In this document: in pieces, positions 7,005 through 14,236 of the stretch
Layout of the letters: the number at the start of each line of letters is the position of its first letter
Numbering within the stretch: the stretch's first letter is position 1
Assembly (NCBI GenBank): GCA_002315535.1
Contig: DCHA01000055.1
Coordinates: 8,275-27,117 of the forward strand
DNA from: Firmicutes bacterium UBA1764
GTDB taxonomy: Bacteria; Bacillota; Clostridia; Peptostreptococcales; Anaerovoracaceae
Direction: 5' to 3'
DNA length: 18,843 nucleotides
Notes under the pieces: generated by a model
The model's database searches: none
The model's input: only the letters and a program-made list of their open reading frames with translations
What the model was told of the DNA's origin: nothing
Program-made: the position numbers and the translations under genes

Positions 7005-8012
7005 ATGAAACGAATAGATTTTGAATCACATTTTTACACTCAGAATTTCTTTGATGCCTGCACAGGCCGAACAGAGGTGCCAATCTTTGACCCTGAAAAA
7101 CGGAGTATGACTCATAACTTTACTCCGGCAGGAACACTTCCAATCGCGCCGATCGTTCCGGATCTGCTTGATTTAAGCGACGGTCGCATCAAGGATATGG
7201 ATGAAGCAGGCGTAAGCAAACAGTTATTAAGTATTTCTGTTGGAATCGAACAGTTTGAAACTGAAAAGGGTGTTCCTCTCGCAATTGCTTGCCACGATGT
7301 CTTAGCAGAAGCCATCAGTGCTAATCCGGACAGATTTGGTGGATATGCGGTTCTTGCTGTAGATGATGTTGATGCATCTGTAAAGGAGCTTGAAAGAGTA
7401 CGCAAGTCTTACGGCTTTGTTGGCTGGAACTCATTCTCAAATTATCATGGACTTCATCTTGATGATGAGCGATATTTCCCAATCCTAAAGAAGGCATGCG
7501 AGCTTGGAATGTTCGTGTATATCCATCCGACTTTTTCCGAGATAGCTGATTTAAACGATTACGGTCCTGCAATGGCATCATCAGGCTTTGGATTTGCTAT
7601 TGATGTTGCAACATCTGTAACAAGATTAATCTTTAGCGGACTGTTTGATAAACTGCCTGAGCTTAAGATAATAATTGGTCACTCGGGCGAGGCTCTTCCT
7701 TTCCTTATCCAGAGAATGGAGGATGCAAATGCGAGAATGAGTAACAAGATTACAAGCGGTGCCAAAAACTTAAAGAGCCCTCGTGATTATTTTGAAAACA
7801 ATATTTGGATGACTACAAGCGGCAACTTCTCAGTTCCGGCATTTAATTGTGCTATTGACAGTTTTGGTGAGGATCATCTTCTCTTCGGATCTGACTATCC
7901 AATGGAAAGATTAAAGAAGGGCGTTGATTTCGTAGACTCTCTGCCTATTTCAGTTAGCACTACAAAGAAGATATATTCCGAAAATGCGAAGAAGTATTTC
8001 GGTATAGAATAA
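7005..8012 (+). CDS. Amidohydrolase-2 family enzyme, decarboxylase-like
   Basis: A 335-residue metal-dependent TIM-barrel enzyme of the amidohydrolase_2 (PF04909) group, which contains ACMSD, gamma-resorcylate decarboxylase and related carboxylyases and hydrolases. Candidate metal ligands are E7 and H9 (FESHF, the E-x-H form seen in dihydroxybenzoate decarboxylases rather than the more common H-x-H), H174 (YIHPT), H226 (IIGHSGE) and D297 (FGSDYP). The order and spacing fit the family. It could decarboxylate an aromatic or unsaturated acid or hydrolyse a C-C or lactone bond; the sequence does not decide this. It is the first gene of the TRAP operon, has GGAG about 8 bases before the ATG, and is controlled by the SARP-type promoter. 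Being expressed with an importer suggests that it acts on the imported compound or an early product. Confidence 0.88.
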   Translation: MKRIDFESHFYTQNFFDACTGRTEVPIFDPEKRSMTHNFTPAGTLPIAPIVPDLLDLSDGRIKDMDEAGVSKQLLSISVGIEQFETEKGVPLAIACHDVLAEAISANPDRFGGYAVLAVDDVDASVKELERVRKSYGFVGWNSFSNYHGLHLDDERYFPILKKACELGMFVYIHPTFSEIADLNDYGPAMASSGFGFAIDVATSVTRLIFSGLFDKLPELKIIIGHSGEALPFLIQRMEDANARMSNKITSGAKNLKSPRDYFENNIWMTTSGNFSVPAFNCAIDSFGEDHLLFGSDYPMERLKKGVDFVDSLPISVSTTKKIYSENAKKYFGIE

Positions 8013-8063
8013 AAAGCTATTTAATAAATTGGGCCTGAAAGCCTAAGAAAATGGAGGAAAAAT

Positions 8064-9128
8064 ATGAAAAAAACACTAGCTATCGTGTTAGTACTCGCAA
8101 TGATGCTAACAATGCTCTGTGCTTGTGGTAAGGAAACAACTCCTGCTGCATCAAATGAAGGCACAGAAGTAAAGACCTACAAGATGCGTATAGGTACTCT
8201 TACTGTTGAAGCAGAACAGAATACTGCTACAGCACTTGACTTCGCAGAACGTATTAAGGCTGCAACTAACGGTCAGGTTGAAGTAGAAGTATATCCATCA
8301 GCTCAGCTTGGTACAGCTGCACAGATGGTAGAAGGAATGCAGACAGGAACAATCGAAGGCGCATTATTCCCTGCAGATTATCTTTCATCAGCTGATCCAA
8401 CTATCGGATTCGTAAGCGTTCCTGGTTTCGCTGGATATGACATCGAAAGCTTAAGAACTGTAATGAATGATCTTGGTGGAATGGATATCGTAAATGAGTT
8501 CATGACAAAGGCTGGACTCCGTTGCGTTGGATTCCTTAACACAGATAAGTATTCTTACCTTCTCAGCGACCGTAAGGTAGAATCCATTGCTGATTGCGAA
8601 GGCATGAAGATTTGGGCACCACCTTCAGAATACACAAGTGCTATCATCTCTGGAATGGGCGGCACAGCAACATTCTTCGACACAAGTGACCTCGCTGTAA
8701 GTGTACAGCAGGGAACAGTAAACGGAGCTCTTGCTTCCCCGGCTCTTTATGCAGCACAGAAGCTTTATGAAACAGACAAGTTCTGCATTGGTTTTGACGG
8801 ACGTAGCTCCACAACTGTATTTGTTATGAGTGAAGCATTCCTTCAGGGTCTCCCAGAAGATCTTCGTCAGACTGTAATCGATACAGCTATGGTTTCTGTA
8901 AAGGATTTCGAATATGACTACGCACAGGCTGCTGCAGAACGTAATCTTCAGGTTCTCAAGGACAACGGATGCGAAGTTTATAACTCAAGCGATATTCCTG
9001 CACTCCAGGCTGAACTCGAAGTACTTTATAAACAGAACCTTGATCTTTATTTAAGCAAAGTATCAAATGGTCAGGAACTCTATGATCAGTTCCAGGCACT
9101 CCTTGCAAAGTATGATGCACAGAAGTAA
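8064..9128 (+). CDS. TRAP transporter solute-binding lipoprotein (DctP family)
   Basis: A 354-residue extracytoplasmic binding protein. MKK plus a hydrophobic stretch and the lipobox LCAC mark a lipoprotein signal peptide, with C21 as the lipidated residue. A low-complexity linker (to about 35) precedes the DctP fold: EVEVYPSAQLGTAAQMVEGMQTG (74-95) and the GMKIWAPPSE to QQGTVNGAL region (180-223) are family signatures. Where most family members have KIRV, whose arginine grips the carboxylate of the ligand, this protein has KIWA with W184, so the ligand may be held differently or not be a simple carboxylate. GGAGG lies 6 bases before the ATG. It is the second gene of the operon, with an intercistronic hairpin following, which fits higher expression of the binding protein than of the membrane parts. 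Confidence 0.93.
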   Translation: MKKTLAIVLVLAMMLTMLCACGKETTPAASNEGTEVKTYKMRIGTLTVEAEQNTATALDFAERIKAATNGQVEVEVYPSAQLGTAAQMVEGMQTGTIEGALFPADYLSSADPTIGFVSVPGFAGYDIESLRTVMNDLGGMDIVNEFMTKAGLRCVGFLNTDKYSYLLSDRKVESIADCEGMKIWAPPSEYTSAIISGMGGTATFFDTSDLAVSVQQGTVNGALASPALYAAQKLYETDKFCIGFDGRSSTTVFVMSEAFLQGLPEDLRQTVIDTAMVSVKDFEYDYAQAAAERNLQVLKDNGCEVYNSSDIPALQAELEVLYKQNLDLYLSKVSNGQELYDQFQALLAKYDAQK

Positions 9129-9136
9129 ATAGTATG

Positions 9137-9167
9137 TGAGGGTGCTTACGAAGAGTAAACACCCTCA
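9137..9167 (+). promoter_or_regulatory. Intercistronic hairpin between TRAP binding protein and DctQ
   Basis: TGAGGGTG (9137-9144) pairs with CACCCTCA (9160-9167), and TTAC (9146-9149) with GTAA (9155-9158), leaving a 5-base loop and one internal mismatch. No uninterrupted T run follows directly, so it is probably an mRNA-stabilising or partially terminating element rather than a full terminator. Its position, right after the binding protein gene, is typical for operons that make binding protein in excess. Confidence 0.65.
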
Positions 9168-9189
9168 TTCATTTTGGAAAGGTTTTTTT

Positions 9190-9678
9190 ATGGCTCAGAA
9201 ATTAATTCAGGGACAGAAAACAGTATACAATGCAATGGCAAAGATATCAGGTTATGCTATGCTCTGCGCCGCAGTATTTGCGTGTATCAACGTTATTTGC
9301 AGATATATCTTTAACCATAGTTTTAACTGGGCTGAAGAGATATGTACATATGTAGTTGTTCTATGTGTATTTATCACTTTCGCTTGGCTTGAAACCGAGG
9401 ATCAACAGCTTTGTATTGATATCGTTACTTCTTCCGTTAAAAATAAGAAGACTCTCCTGGTTTTATACATCCTTCGTGGAATTGTAACACTCGTTATTAT
9501 TTCTATCTTAATTTATTTCGGATGGTCTTCAATGCTCACCGCACAAAAGCTCGGTACTGCAACGTATGTATTGAAAATACCAAGATACATTATGTATGCT
9601 ATCGTACTTGTAGGATATGTTTGTGTATGGTTGGGTTGGCTCAGCGTGTTATTGCTTAATAAAGGGAGGAAATTTTAA
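9190..9678 (+). CDS. TRAP transporter small membrane subunit (DctQ family)
   Basis: A 162-residue protein with four hydrophobic segments. The conserved NWAEEICTYVVVLCVFITFAWLE element around residues 43-65 identifies DctQ. It pairs with DctM in the membrane and forms with the binding protein a Na+ (or H+) driven TRAP importer. I place the start at ATG 9190, with GGAAAGG 7 bases upstream; the frame stays open back to a GTG at 9136, but that extension lies inside the intercistronic hairpin, has no ribosome binding site and adds 18 uncharacteristic residues. The stop overlaps the DctM ATG by one base (TAATG), as expected for stoichiometric production of the two membrane subunits. Confidence 0.92.
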   Translation: MAQKLIQGQKTVYNAMAKISGYAMLCAAVFACINVICRYIFNHSFNWAEEICTYVVVLCVFITFAWLETEDQQLCIDIVTSSVKNKKTLLVLYILRGIVTLVIISILIYFGWSSMLTAQKLGTATYVLKIPRYIMYAIVLVGYVCVWLGWLSVLLLNKGRKF

Positions 9679-10943
9679 TGTTTTTTAATGTATTACTTCC
9701 TGTTATTATCATCCTGTTTGGTTTAATTGCACTTGGAATGCCGATTTATGTCGGGATTCTGGCATCAACAGTATACCTTCAGGTATTTGTAAATAACATG
9801 GGACTGACCAATCTTTTCTCAGGAATGTTTGAAGGTATGGCTAAAAACAGTTTGATGGCTGTTCCGTACTTCGTTCTTGCAGGAGGATTTATTGCTGCAA
9901 GCTCAATGGGCGAAAGACTTATGGGCGTGTTTGAGGTTTTCTTAAAGCGCGTTCGTGGTGGACTTGCTATTGCTTGCGTATTTGCTAATGCTGTATTCGG
10001 TGCTATCTGCGGATCACCACCGGCTGCAACAGCAACATTTGGAAAGATTACCTATGAACCAATGGTTCGTAAGTATAATGATAATATTGCACTTGGTCTT
10101 GTAACAAGTGCCGGAGCTTTAAGCTCAATTATCCCGCCAAGCATGATTCTTATCGTGTATGGTATTGCTACAGATAGCTCCGTAGGACATCTGTTTAAGG
10201 CTGGAATTCTTCCTGGACTCTTAATTGTTCTTTTCCTTGCAGTATATCTTGTAATAGTATGCAAGCCAAAGGCTGATGCTCCAAAAGAAGAATTTGTAAA
10301 GGGTGAAAGAGCACAGGCTCTTAAGCGTTCGCTTCCTGTATTAATTCTTCCTGTAATTATTCTCGGAGGAATTTACGGTGGTATATTTACTCCGACAGAA
10401 GCAGGTGCTGTATGTGCAATCTATTCATTTGTAATGTCAGTATTCGTATTAAAGGATATTCCGCTTAAAGGTATTCCTGCAGTACTCAAGACATCCGCCA
10501 AGACTTTAGGACAGATCTTTATGCTTATTGCATGCTCAACAGTATTCGGACAGGCTCTTAATATCAGCCGTGCGCCGCAGTTCCTGGTTGAAGCATTCTC
10601 TGGCATGAATAAATTTGAATTCTTATTAATGCTTAATGTATTGCTCCTGATTATGGGATGCTTCTTTGATAGTGGCGCAGCTGTGCTTATTCTTGCTCCG
10701 CTCCTCTATCCTGCAGCACAGGCAATCGGTATTGATATTATTCATTTAGGAATTGTATTTACTGTAAATCTTTCAATAGGTATGTTTACACCACCTTTCG
10801 GCATGAATATTTTCGTTGCACAAAGTGTATTAGGACAGCCTATGAGTAAGATTTCGAAATCTATTATTCCGTTTGTAATTATTTATATAATAGCACTTTT
10901 ATTCATAACATATTTGCCTCCTATCAGTTTAGCATTGCTATAA
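9678..10943 (+). CDS. TRAP transporter large membrane subunit (DctM family)
   Basis: A 421-residue, very hydrophobic protein with about 12 membrane segments. Family signatures are the CGSPPAATATFG motif (about 114-125), SAGALSSIIPPSMILIVYG (about 144-162), KAGILPGL (about 174-181) and FTPTEAGAV in the second half. It is the transport channel of the TRAP system and uses an ion gradient rather than ATP. GGGAGG lies upstream of the ATG inside the end of the DctQ gene, and the two genes overlap by one base. It is the last gene of the operon, and a strong hairpin follows. The substrate cannot be inferred from this subunit. Confidence 0.94.
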   Translation: MFFNVLLPVIIILFGLIALGMPIYVGILASTVYLQVFVNNMGLTNLFSGMFEGMAKNSLMAVPYFVLAGGFIAASSMGERLMGVFEVFLKRVRGGLAIACVFANAVFGAICGSPPAATATFGKITYEPMVRKYNDNIALGLVTSAGALSSIIPPSMILIVYGIATDSSVGHLFKAGILPGLLIVLFLAVYLVIVCKPKADAPKEEFVKGERAQALKRSLPVLILPVIILGGIYGGIFTPTEAGAVCAIYSFVMSVFVLKDIPLKGIPAVLKTSAKTLGQIFMLIACSTVFGQALNISRAPQFLVEAFSGMNKFEFLLMLNVLLLIMGCFFDSGAAVLILAPLLYPAAQAIGIDIIHLGIVFTVNLSIGMFTPPFGMNIFVAQSVLGQPMSKISKSIIPFVIIYIIALLFITYLPPISLALL

Positions 10944-10969
10944 TTTTTTTCATATTGATATTGGTTATA

Positions 10970-10995
10970 CCCCGTCTGAAAGTTTTCAGACGGGG
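10970..10995 (+). terminator. Strong hairpin terminator after the TRAP operon
   Basis: CCCCGTCTGAAA (10970-10981) and TTTCAGACGGGG (10984-10995) form a 10-12 bp perfect stem 26 bases after DctM. The following tract (CTTAATCATTTT) is only moderately T-rich, so some read-through into the ene-reductase 2 operon is conceivable. Confidence 0.8.
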
Positions 10996-11015
10996 CTTAA
11001 TCATTTTAGGATTAT

Positions 11016-11023
11016 TGGAATAA
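11016..11023 (+). promoter_or_regulatory. TGGAATAA motif, site B, upstream of ene-reductase 2
   Basis: TGGAATAA within ATTATTGGAATAATAACGA, whose arms ATTATT/AATAAT form a small palindrome. It lies 84 bases before the ATG of ene-reductase 2 and 42 bp upstream of its -10, in the same orientation to its gene as the sites before SDR 3 and ene-reductase 3. Confidence 0.5.
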
Positions 11024-11062
11024 TAACGATAGATATTGAAAGATATATTTAACATTCTAACG

Positions 11063-11071
11063 TGATATAAT
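11063..11071 (+). promoter_or_regulatory. Extended -10 promoter of ene-reductase 2 / SDR 2
   Basis: TGATATAAT is a perfect extended -10 element, identical to that of the two-component system. No consensus -35 lies at 17 bp (TTGAAA at 11036-11041 is 24 bp away, too far). The start of transcription would be near 11077, giving a leader of about 23 bases with GAGAGGGG before the ATG. Confidence 0.65.
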
Positions 11072-11099
11072 TAGAAAAAGTCATTGAGAGGGGAAAGCC

Positions 11100-13040
11100 A
11101 TGATAAAGAATAATTTATACCCGCATGTTTTTCAGCCGATAAGCATAAGGGGGCTTACATTAAAGAATAGACTCGAATATGCTCCGACAGTTGTCTTAAA
11201 GTGTTCTCCTGAAGGCGATGTAACTCAGGAAATGCTTGATTATGTTGCATGGCAGGCTGATACCGGAGTTGGATACCTGACAATAGGTAATACTCCTGTT
11301 GTTCATTCTGATTCTTCGGCGTGGACATGTGAATTGAATGTTACAAATGATAAGTGTATTCACGGCATAGAGCAGATGGTTAGAACCGCAAGAGAGCATG
11401 GTGCTGAGATGAGCGTAGAGCTTGCTCATGCGGGCAGAGGCTCAAGCCATGATCCAAAGAATCCTGCACTTGCTCCATCAGATGTCCCCTTAAACGGAGG
11501 GCCTCTGGGCTGTATCAAGCCGATGGATAGAGCTGATATGGACTATATCAGAGATCAGTATGTCGATTGTGCTGTCAGATGCAAAAACGCAGGTCTCAGA
11601 ATGATAATGATTCACTGTGCTCATAATAATCTTTTGGCGCAGTTTATTTCTCCGGCATCAAATCACAGAACAGATGAGTATGGCGGCAGTCTTGAAAACC
11701 GCATGCGTTTCCCGCTTGAGGTTCTTGCTGCTGTAAGAAAAGCAGTTCCTGACATGGTAATCGAATGCAGAGTGTCTGCACAGGAGGATACCGAGGACGG
11801 ACTGCAGTTCGAAGAAAGCCTGCAGTTCATGGAAAAAGCTCAGGAATATGTTGATATCATGCATATTTCCAGAGGTAACATTTTCTTTAACTATGGCTCA
11901 ACATATACCATCCCTACATACTTTAAGGGTAGACAGCTGAACGTTGCTTTTGCTCAGGAAGTGAAGAAGAGGCTTCACATCCCTGTAGCAGTAGTAGGAA
12001 ATATTACTTCTCTGGAGGAAGCAGAAGAAATAATTGCAAATGGCAAGGCAGATATTGTAGTAATGGCAAAGGCGTATATGGCTGATGCTGATATTATTCA
12101 CAAGTCGGTGAGAGGCTTTGCTGAAAGAGTAAGACCGTGCACGAGATGTGACTGGTGCGGTAATGCGAATAATTTCGGAACATCAATGAGATGCGCCGTA
12201 AATCCTATGCTTGGCAAGAAGATAGATGTCAGCATGCTCGCCGGACGCAGCAAAAAGGTAGTCGTTGTCGGGGGAGGCCCTGCAGGAATGACTGCGGCCA
12301 GGACATGTGCACAGATGGGGCATGATGTAGTTCTTTGCGAAAAATCCGATTCGCTTGGAGGGCTTCTAAAGATTGCAACAATTGCTCCGTTTAAGGAATA
12401 CCTCAGACTGTATCTTGAATGGGCAATAAAGGCCACTGAGGCAAGCAACGTAAAAATATTCTATAACACAGAGATTACGCCGGAGCTTATCGATGAGCTT
12501 GATCCGGACGCTGTAATAGTATCAACAGGCTCCGATTTTATCTGGCCACAGATTAAGGGCATAGATAATGATAACGTCCTCAGCGTTGCTGACGTTGAAA
12601 TGCACACCGCAGAGTGCGGCGAAAATGTTGTCGTATGCGGCGGCGGAATTGTCGGAATGGAATGCGCCCTAATGCTTGCAATGGAAGGAAAGAAGGTCAG
12701 CATTATCGATCAAATGCCATTGGAAGATTGGGCAAAGGAAATGCCGGTATTTAACCATATTGAGCTCAATTACCAGCTTGATAAATATAATGTAAAACGC
12801 ATTGGCGGAGAAAGAATAGAGTCCTTTGAAGAGGACGGCCTTCACACAAGCAGTGGCGCAGTTTACAAAGCTGACAGCTTCGTAATCGCACTGGGCGTTA
12901 AGCCAAACCGAAAGCTCGCAGACGAACTTCTGGCTATGTATCCCGAAGATGTATATGTAGTTGGGGACTGCGTTTCCAGCGGACGTGTTCTTGGTGATGC
13001 AAATAATGAGGCATTTGCGGCCGCTATTTCAATCAGATGA
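11100..13040 (+). CDS. OYE-type flavin/FAD/[4Fe-4S] ene-reductase 2
   Basis: A 646-residue member of the 2,4-dienoyl-CoA reductase / BaiCD / daidzein reductase family. The TIM barrel has LKNRLEYAP (21-29), ELAHAGR (107-113), HCAHNN (172-177), NHRTDEYGGSLENRMRF (188-204), the FMN-contacting arginine in ECRVS (R224) and VVMAKAYMAD (320-329). The iron-sulfur motif CX2CX2CX11C uses C347, C350, C353 and C365. The FAD/NAD(P)H part has GGGPAG (391-396), GGGIVG (514-519) and VVGDC near 620. It should use NAD(P)H to reduce a conjugated C=C bond. At the position of the usual catalytic tyrosine of HxxHxY stands N177, so the proton donor must differ or the reaction is not a standard ene-reduction. It shares an operon with SDR 2, 18 bases downstream. 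Confidence 0.92.
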   Translation: MIKNNLYPHVFQPISIRGLTLKNRLEYAPTVVLKCSPEGDVTQEMLDYVAWQADTGVGYLTIGNTPVVHSDSSAWTCELNVTNDKCIHGIEQMVRTAREHGAEMSVELAHAGRGSSHDPKNPALAPSDVPLNGGPLGCIKPMDRADMDYIRDQYVDCAVRCKNAGLRMIMIHCAHNNLLAQFISPASNHRTDEYGGSLENRMRFPLEVLAAVRKAVPDMVIECRVSAQEDTEDGLQFEESLQFMEKAQEYVDIMHISRGNIFFNYGSTYTIPTYFKGRQLNVAFAQEVKKRLHIPVAVVGNITSLEEAEEIIANGKADIVVMAKAYMADADIIHKSVRGFAERVRPCTRCDWCGNANNFGTSMRCAVNPMLGKKIDVSMLAGRSKKVVVVGGGPAGMTAARTCAQMGHDVVLCEKSDSLGGLLKIATIAPFKEYLRLYLEWAIKATEASNVKIFYNTEITPELIDELDPDAVIVSTGSDFIWPQIKGIDNDNVLSVADVEMHTAECGENVVVCGGGIVGMECALMLAMEGKKVSIIDQMPLEDWAKEMPVFNHIELNYQLDKYNVKRIGGERIESFEEDGLHTSSGAVYKADSFVIALGVKPNRKLADELLAMYPEDVYVVGDCVSSGRVLGDANNEAFAAAISIR

Positions 13041-13058
13041 TAAAAGTAGGAGGATGCT

Positions 13059-13847
13059 ATGGAGTTTAACAATAAAGTTGTTATTGTAACCGGGGCTGCA
13101 ACCGGAATAGGTAAGGCTTCGGCATTGGAATTTGCAAGGCAGGGCGCCAAGGTCGTTGTTGTTACCGGGAATAATGTTGCCGGAGGCGAAGCAACTGTTC
13201 GCGAAATAAAAGAGACCGGAGGCGAAGCATCTTTCATTCAGTGCGATGTTTCAAACGAAGAGCAGGTAAAGAACATGGTAGACAAGGCCGTTGAGCTTTA
13301 CGGAAGAATTGACTGCGCTTTCAATAACGCAGGCATAGGCCCAGATGGCGTAAGAATACCGTTCTATCCACTGACAGAGCTTCCTGTTGATATTTGGGAT
13401 AAGACAATGGCCGTAAATGCAAGAGGCTGTTTCCTCTGCATGAAATATGAAATTCCCCAGATGCTTAAAAATGGTGGAGGGGCAATCGTAAATACTGCAT
13501 CTGTCGGAGGCCTTCGCATGGCTCCTGGCTTTGGTGCATATGGCCCAAGTAAGGCTGCTATTATTGCGGTAACAAGAACTGCCGCAATTGAATATGCAAA
13601 GCAGGGCATTAGAGTAAATGTAGTTTGTCCGGGTCCGACTCTTGGTACCGAGCTTATGAAAAACTCAATGGCAACAAAATCTACGGCGTCTGCCGGTGGT
13701 GATAAGAGTGGTCCGCCGATTCCGGATGGCAGAATGGGCGAAACCGTTGACGTTGTCAATTCAGTTCTTTGGCTATGTTCTGAACAGTCGAGCCATATTA
13801 CCGGCCACGCACTTTCAGTAGACGGCGGAATGGCCGATATTGGATAG
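13059..13847 (+). CDS. Short-chain dehydrogenase/reductase 2
   Basis: A 262-residue classical SDR. TGAATGIG (11-18) binds the cofactor; NNAG is at 89-92; the catalytic tetrad is N120, S148, Y161 and K165 (YGPSK). After the second strand it reads VVVVTGNN, without the aspartate that selects NAD(H), so NADP(H) or dual use is possible. Compared with SDR 1 it has a longer substrate loop (about 192-225, with the Gly/Pro-rich GGDKSGPPIPDG), which normally closes over the substrate. TAGGAGG lies 6 bases before the ATG. As the partner of ene-reductase 2 it probably acts on the keto/hydroxy form of the same compound; this is inferred from context. Confidence 0.92.
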   Translation: MEFNNKVVIVTGAATGIGKASALEFARQGAKVVVVTGNNVAGGEATVREIKETGGEASFIQCDVSNEEQVKNMVDKAVELYGRIDCAFNNAGIGPDGVRIPFYPLTELPVDIWDKTMAVNARGCFLCMKYEIPQMLKNGGGAIVNTASVGGLRMAPGFGAYGPSKAAIIAVTRTAAIEYAKQGIRVNVVCPGPTLGTELMKNSMATKSTASAGGDKSGPPIPDGRMGETVDVVNSVLWLCSEQSSHITGHALSVDGGMADIG

Positions 13848-13877
13848 CCATATATACCATATATAATAGAAGAAAAC

Positions 13878-13910
13878 AAAAAAGCAGAGGTATTATAGCC
13901 TCTGCTTTTT
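13878..13910. terminator. Bidirectional terminator between SDR 2 and NifU-like gene
   Basis: GCAGAGG (13884-13890) pairs with CCTCTGC (13899-13905) around an 8-base loop, flanked by AAAAAA on the left and TTTTT on the right. It therefore has a T run after the stem on either strand and serves both convergent operons; the NifU-like stop codon is only 4 bases away. Confidence 0.9.
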
Positions 13911-13913
13911 AAG

Positions 13914-14225
13914 TTATTTCTCTTTGCCGTAGCTGTTGCTAAACATTGCCCTTACCTCATCAAAGATGTCAGCGGGGAGGGTATTGTCTATTTCAACTCT
14001 TTTGATTTCAGGGATGGCATTTGTAAGCTGTCTTTCTATAAAGTCGCGGGTTTCCGTGTCCGCTGAAGGGCAGCCGGCACATGCACCTGAAAGATCTATA
14101 TAAGCAACTCCATTATCAACATAGTTTAGATCAGCAAAGCCGCCATGTTCACCTACTGCAGGTCTTACGACTTTATCTAATATTTCTTCTATGCGTTCTT
14201 CAACGCTTAATGTATTATCTGCCAT
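13914..14225 (-). CDS. NifU C-terminal domain iron-sulfur scaffold protein
   Basis: A 103-residue protein made almost entirely of one NifU-like (Nfu, PF01106) domain: RIEEILDKVVRPAVGEHGG at 11-29, then LSGACAGCPSADTET with the C49-x2-C52 pair that holds a transient [4Fe-4S] cluster between two subunits. Such proteins deliver clusters to apo-enzymes. The gene begins 11 bases after SDR 3 with AAGGAG in between, so both are on one transcript. A scaffold within a locus that contains three predicted [4Fe-4S] flavoenzymes suggests dedicated cluster supply, although housekeeping Nfu proteins look the same. The C-terminal 20 residues are outside the domain and unremarkable. Confidence 0.9.
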   Translation of the reverse strand: MADNTLSVEERIEEILDKVVRPAVGEHGGFADLNYVDNGVAYIDLSGACAGCPSADTETRDFIERQLTNAIPEIKRVEIDNTLPADIFDEVRAMFSNSYGKEK

Positions 14226-14236
14226 ATTATTCTCCT

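Noticed and set aside
8032..8043. Small hairpin GGC-CTGAAA-GCC between the amidohydrolase and TRAP binding protein genes
   Set aside because: Only 3 base pairs and no T run; too weak to call a regulatory element.
13848..13865. Tandem 9-base duplication CCATATATA directly after the SDR 2 stop
   Set aside because: Short, AT-rich, between a stop codon and a terminator; no second copy elsewhere and no reason to assign a function.
12098..13879. Several long open frames antisense to ene-reductase 2 and SDR 2 (up to about 170 codons)
   Set aside because: They lie entirely over well-supported genes, show biased Ser/Thr/Pro/Ala composition typical of antisense shadows, and lack ribosome binding sites or motifs.
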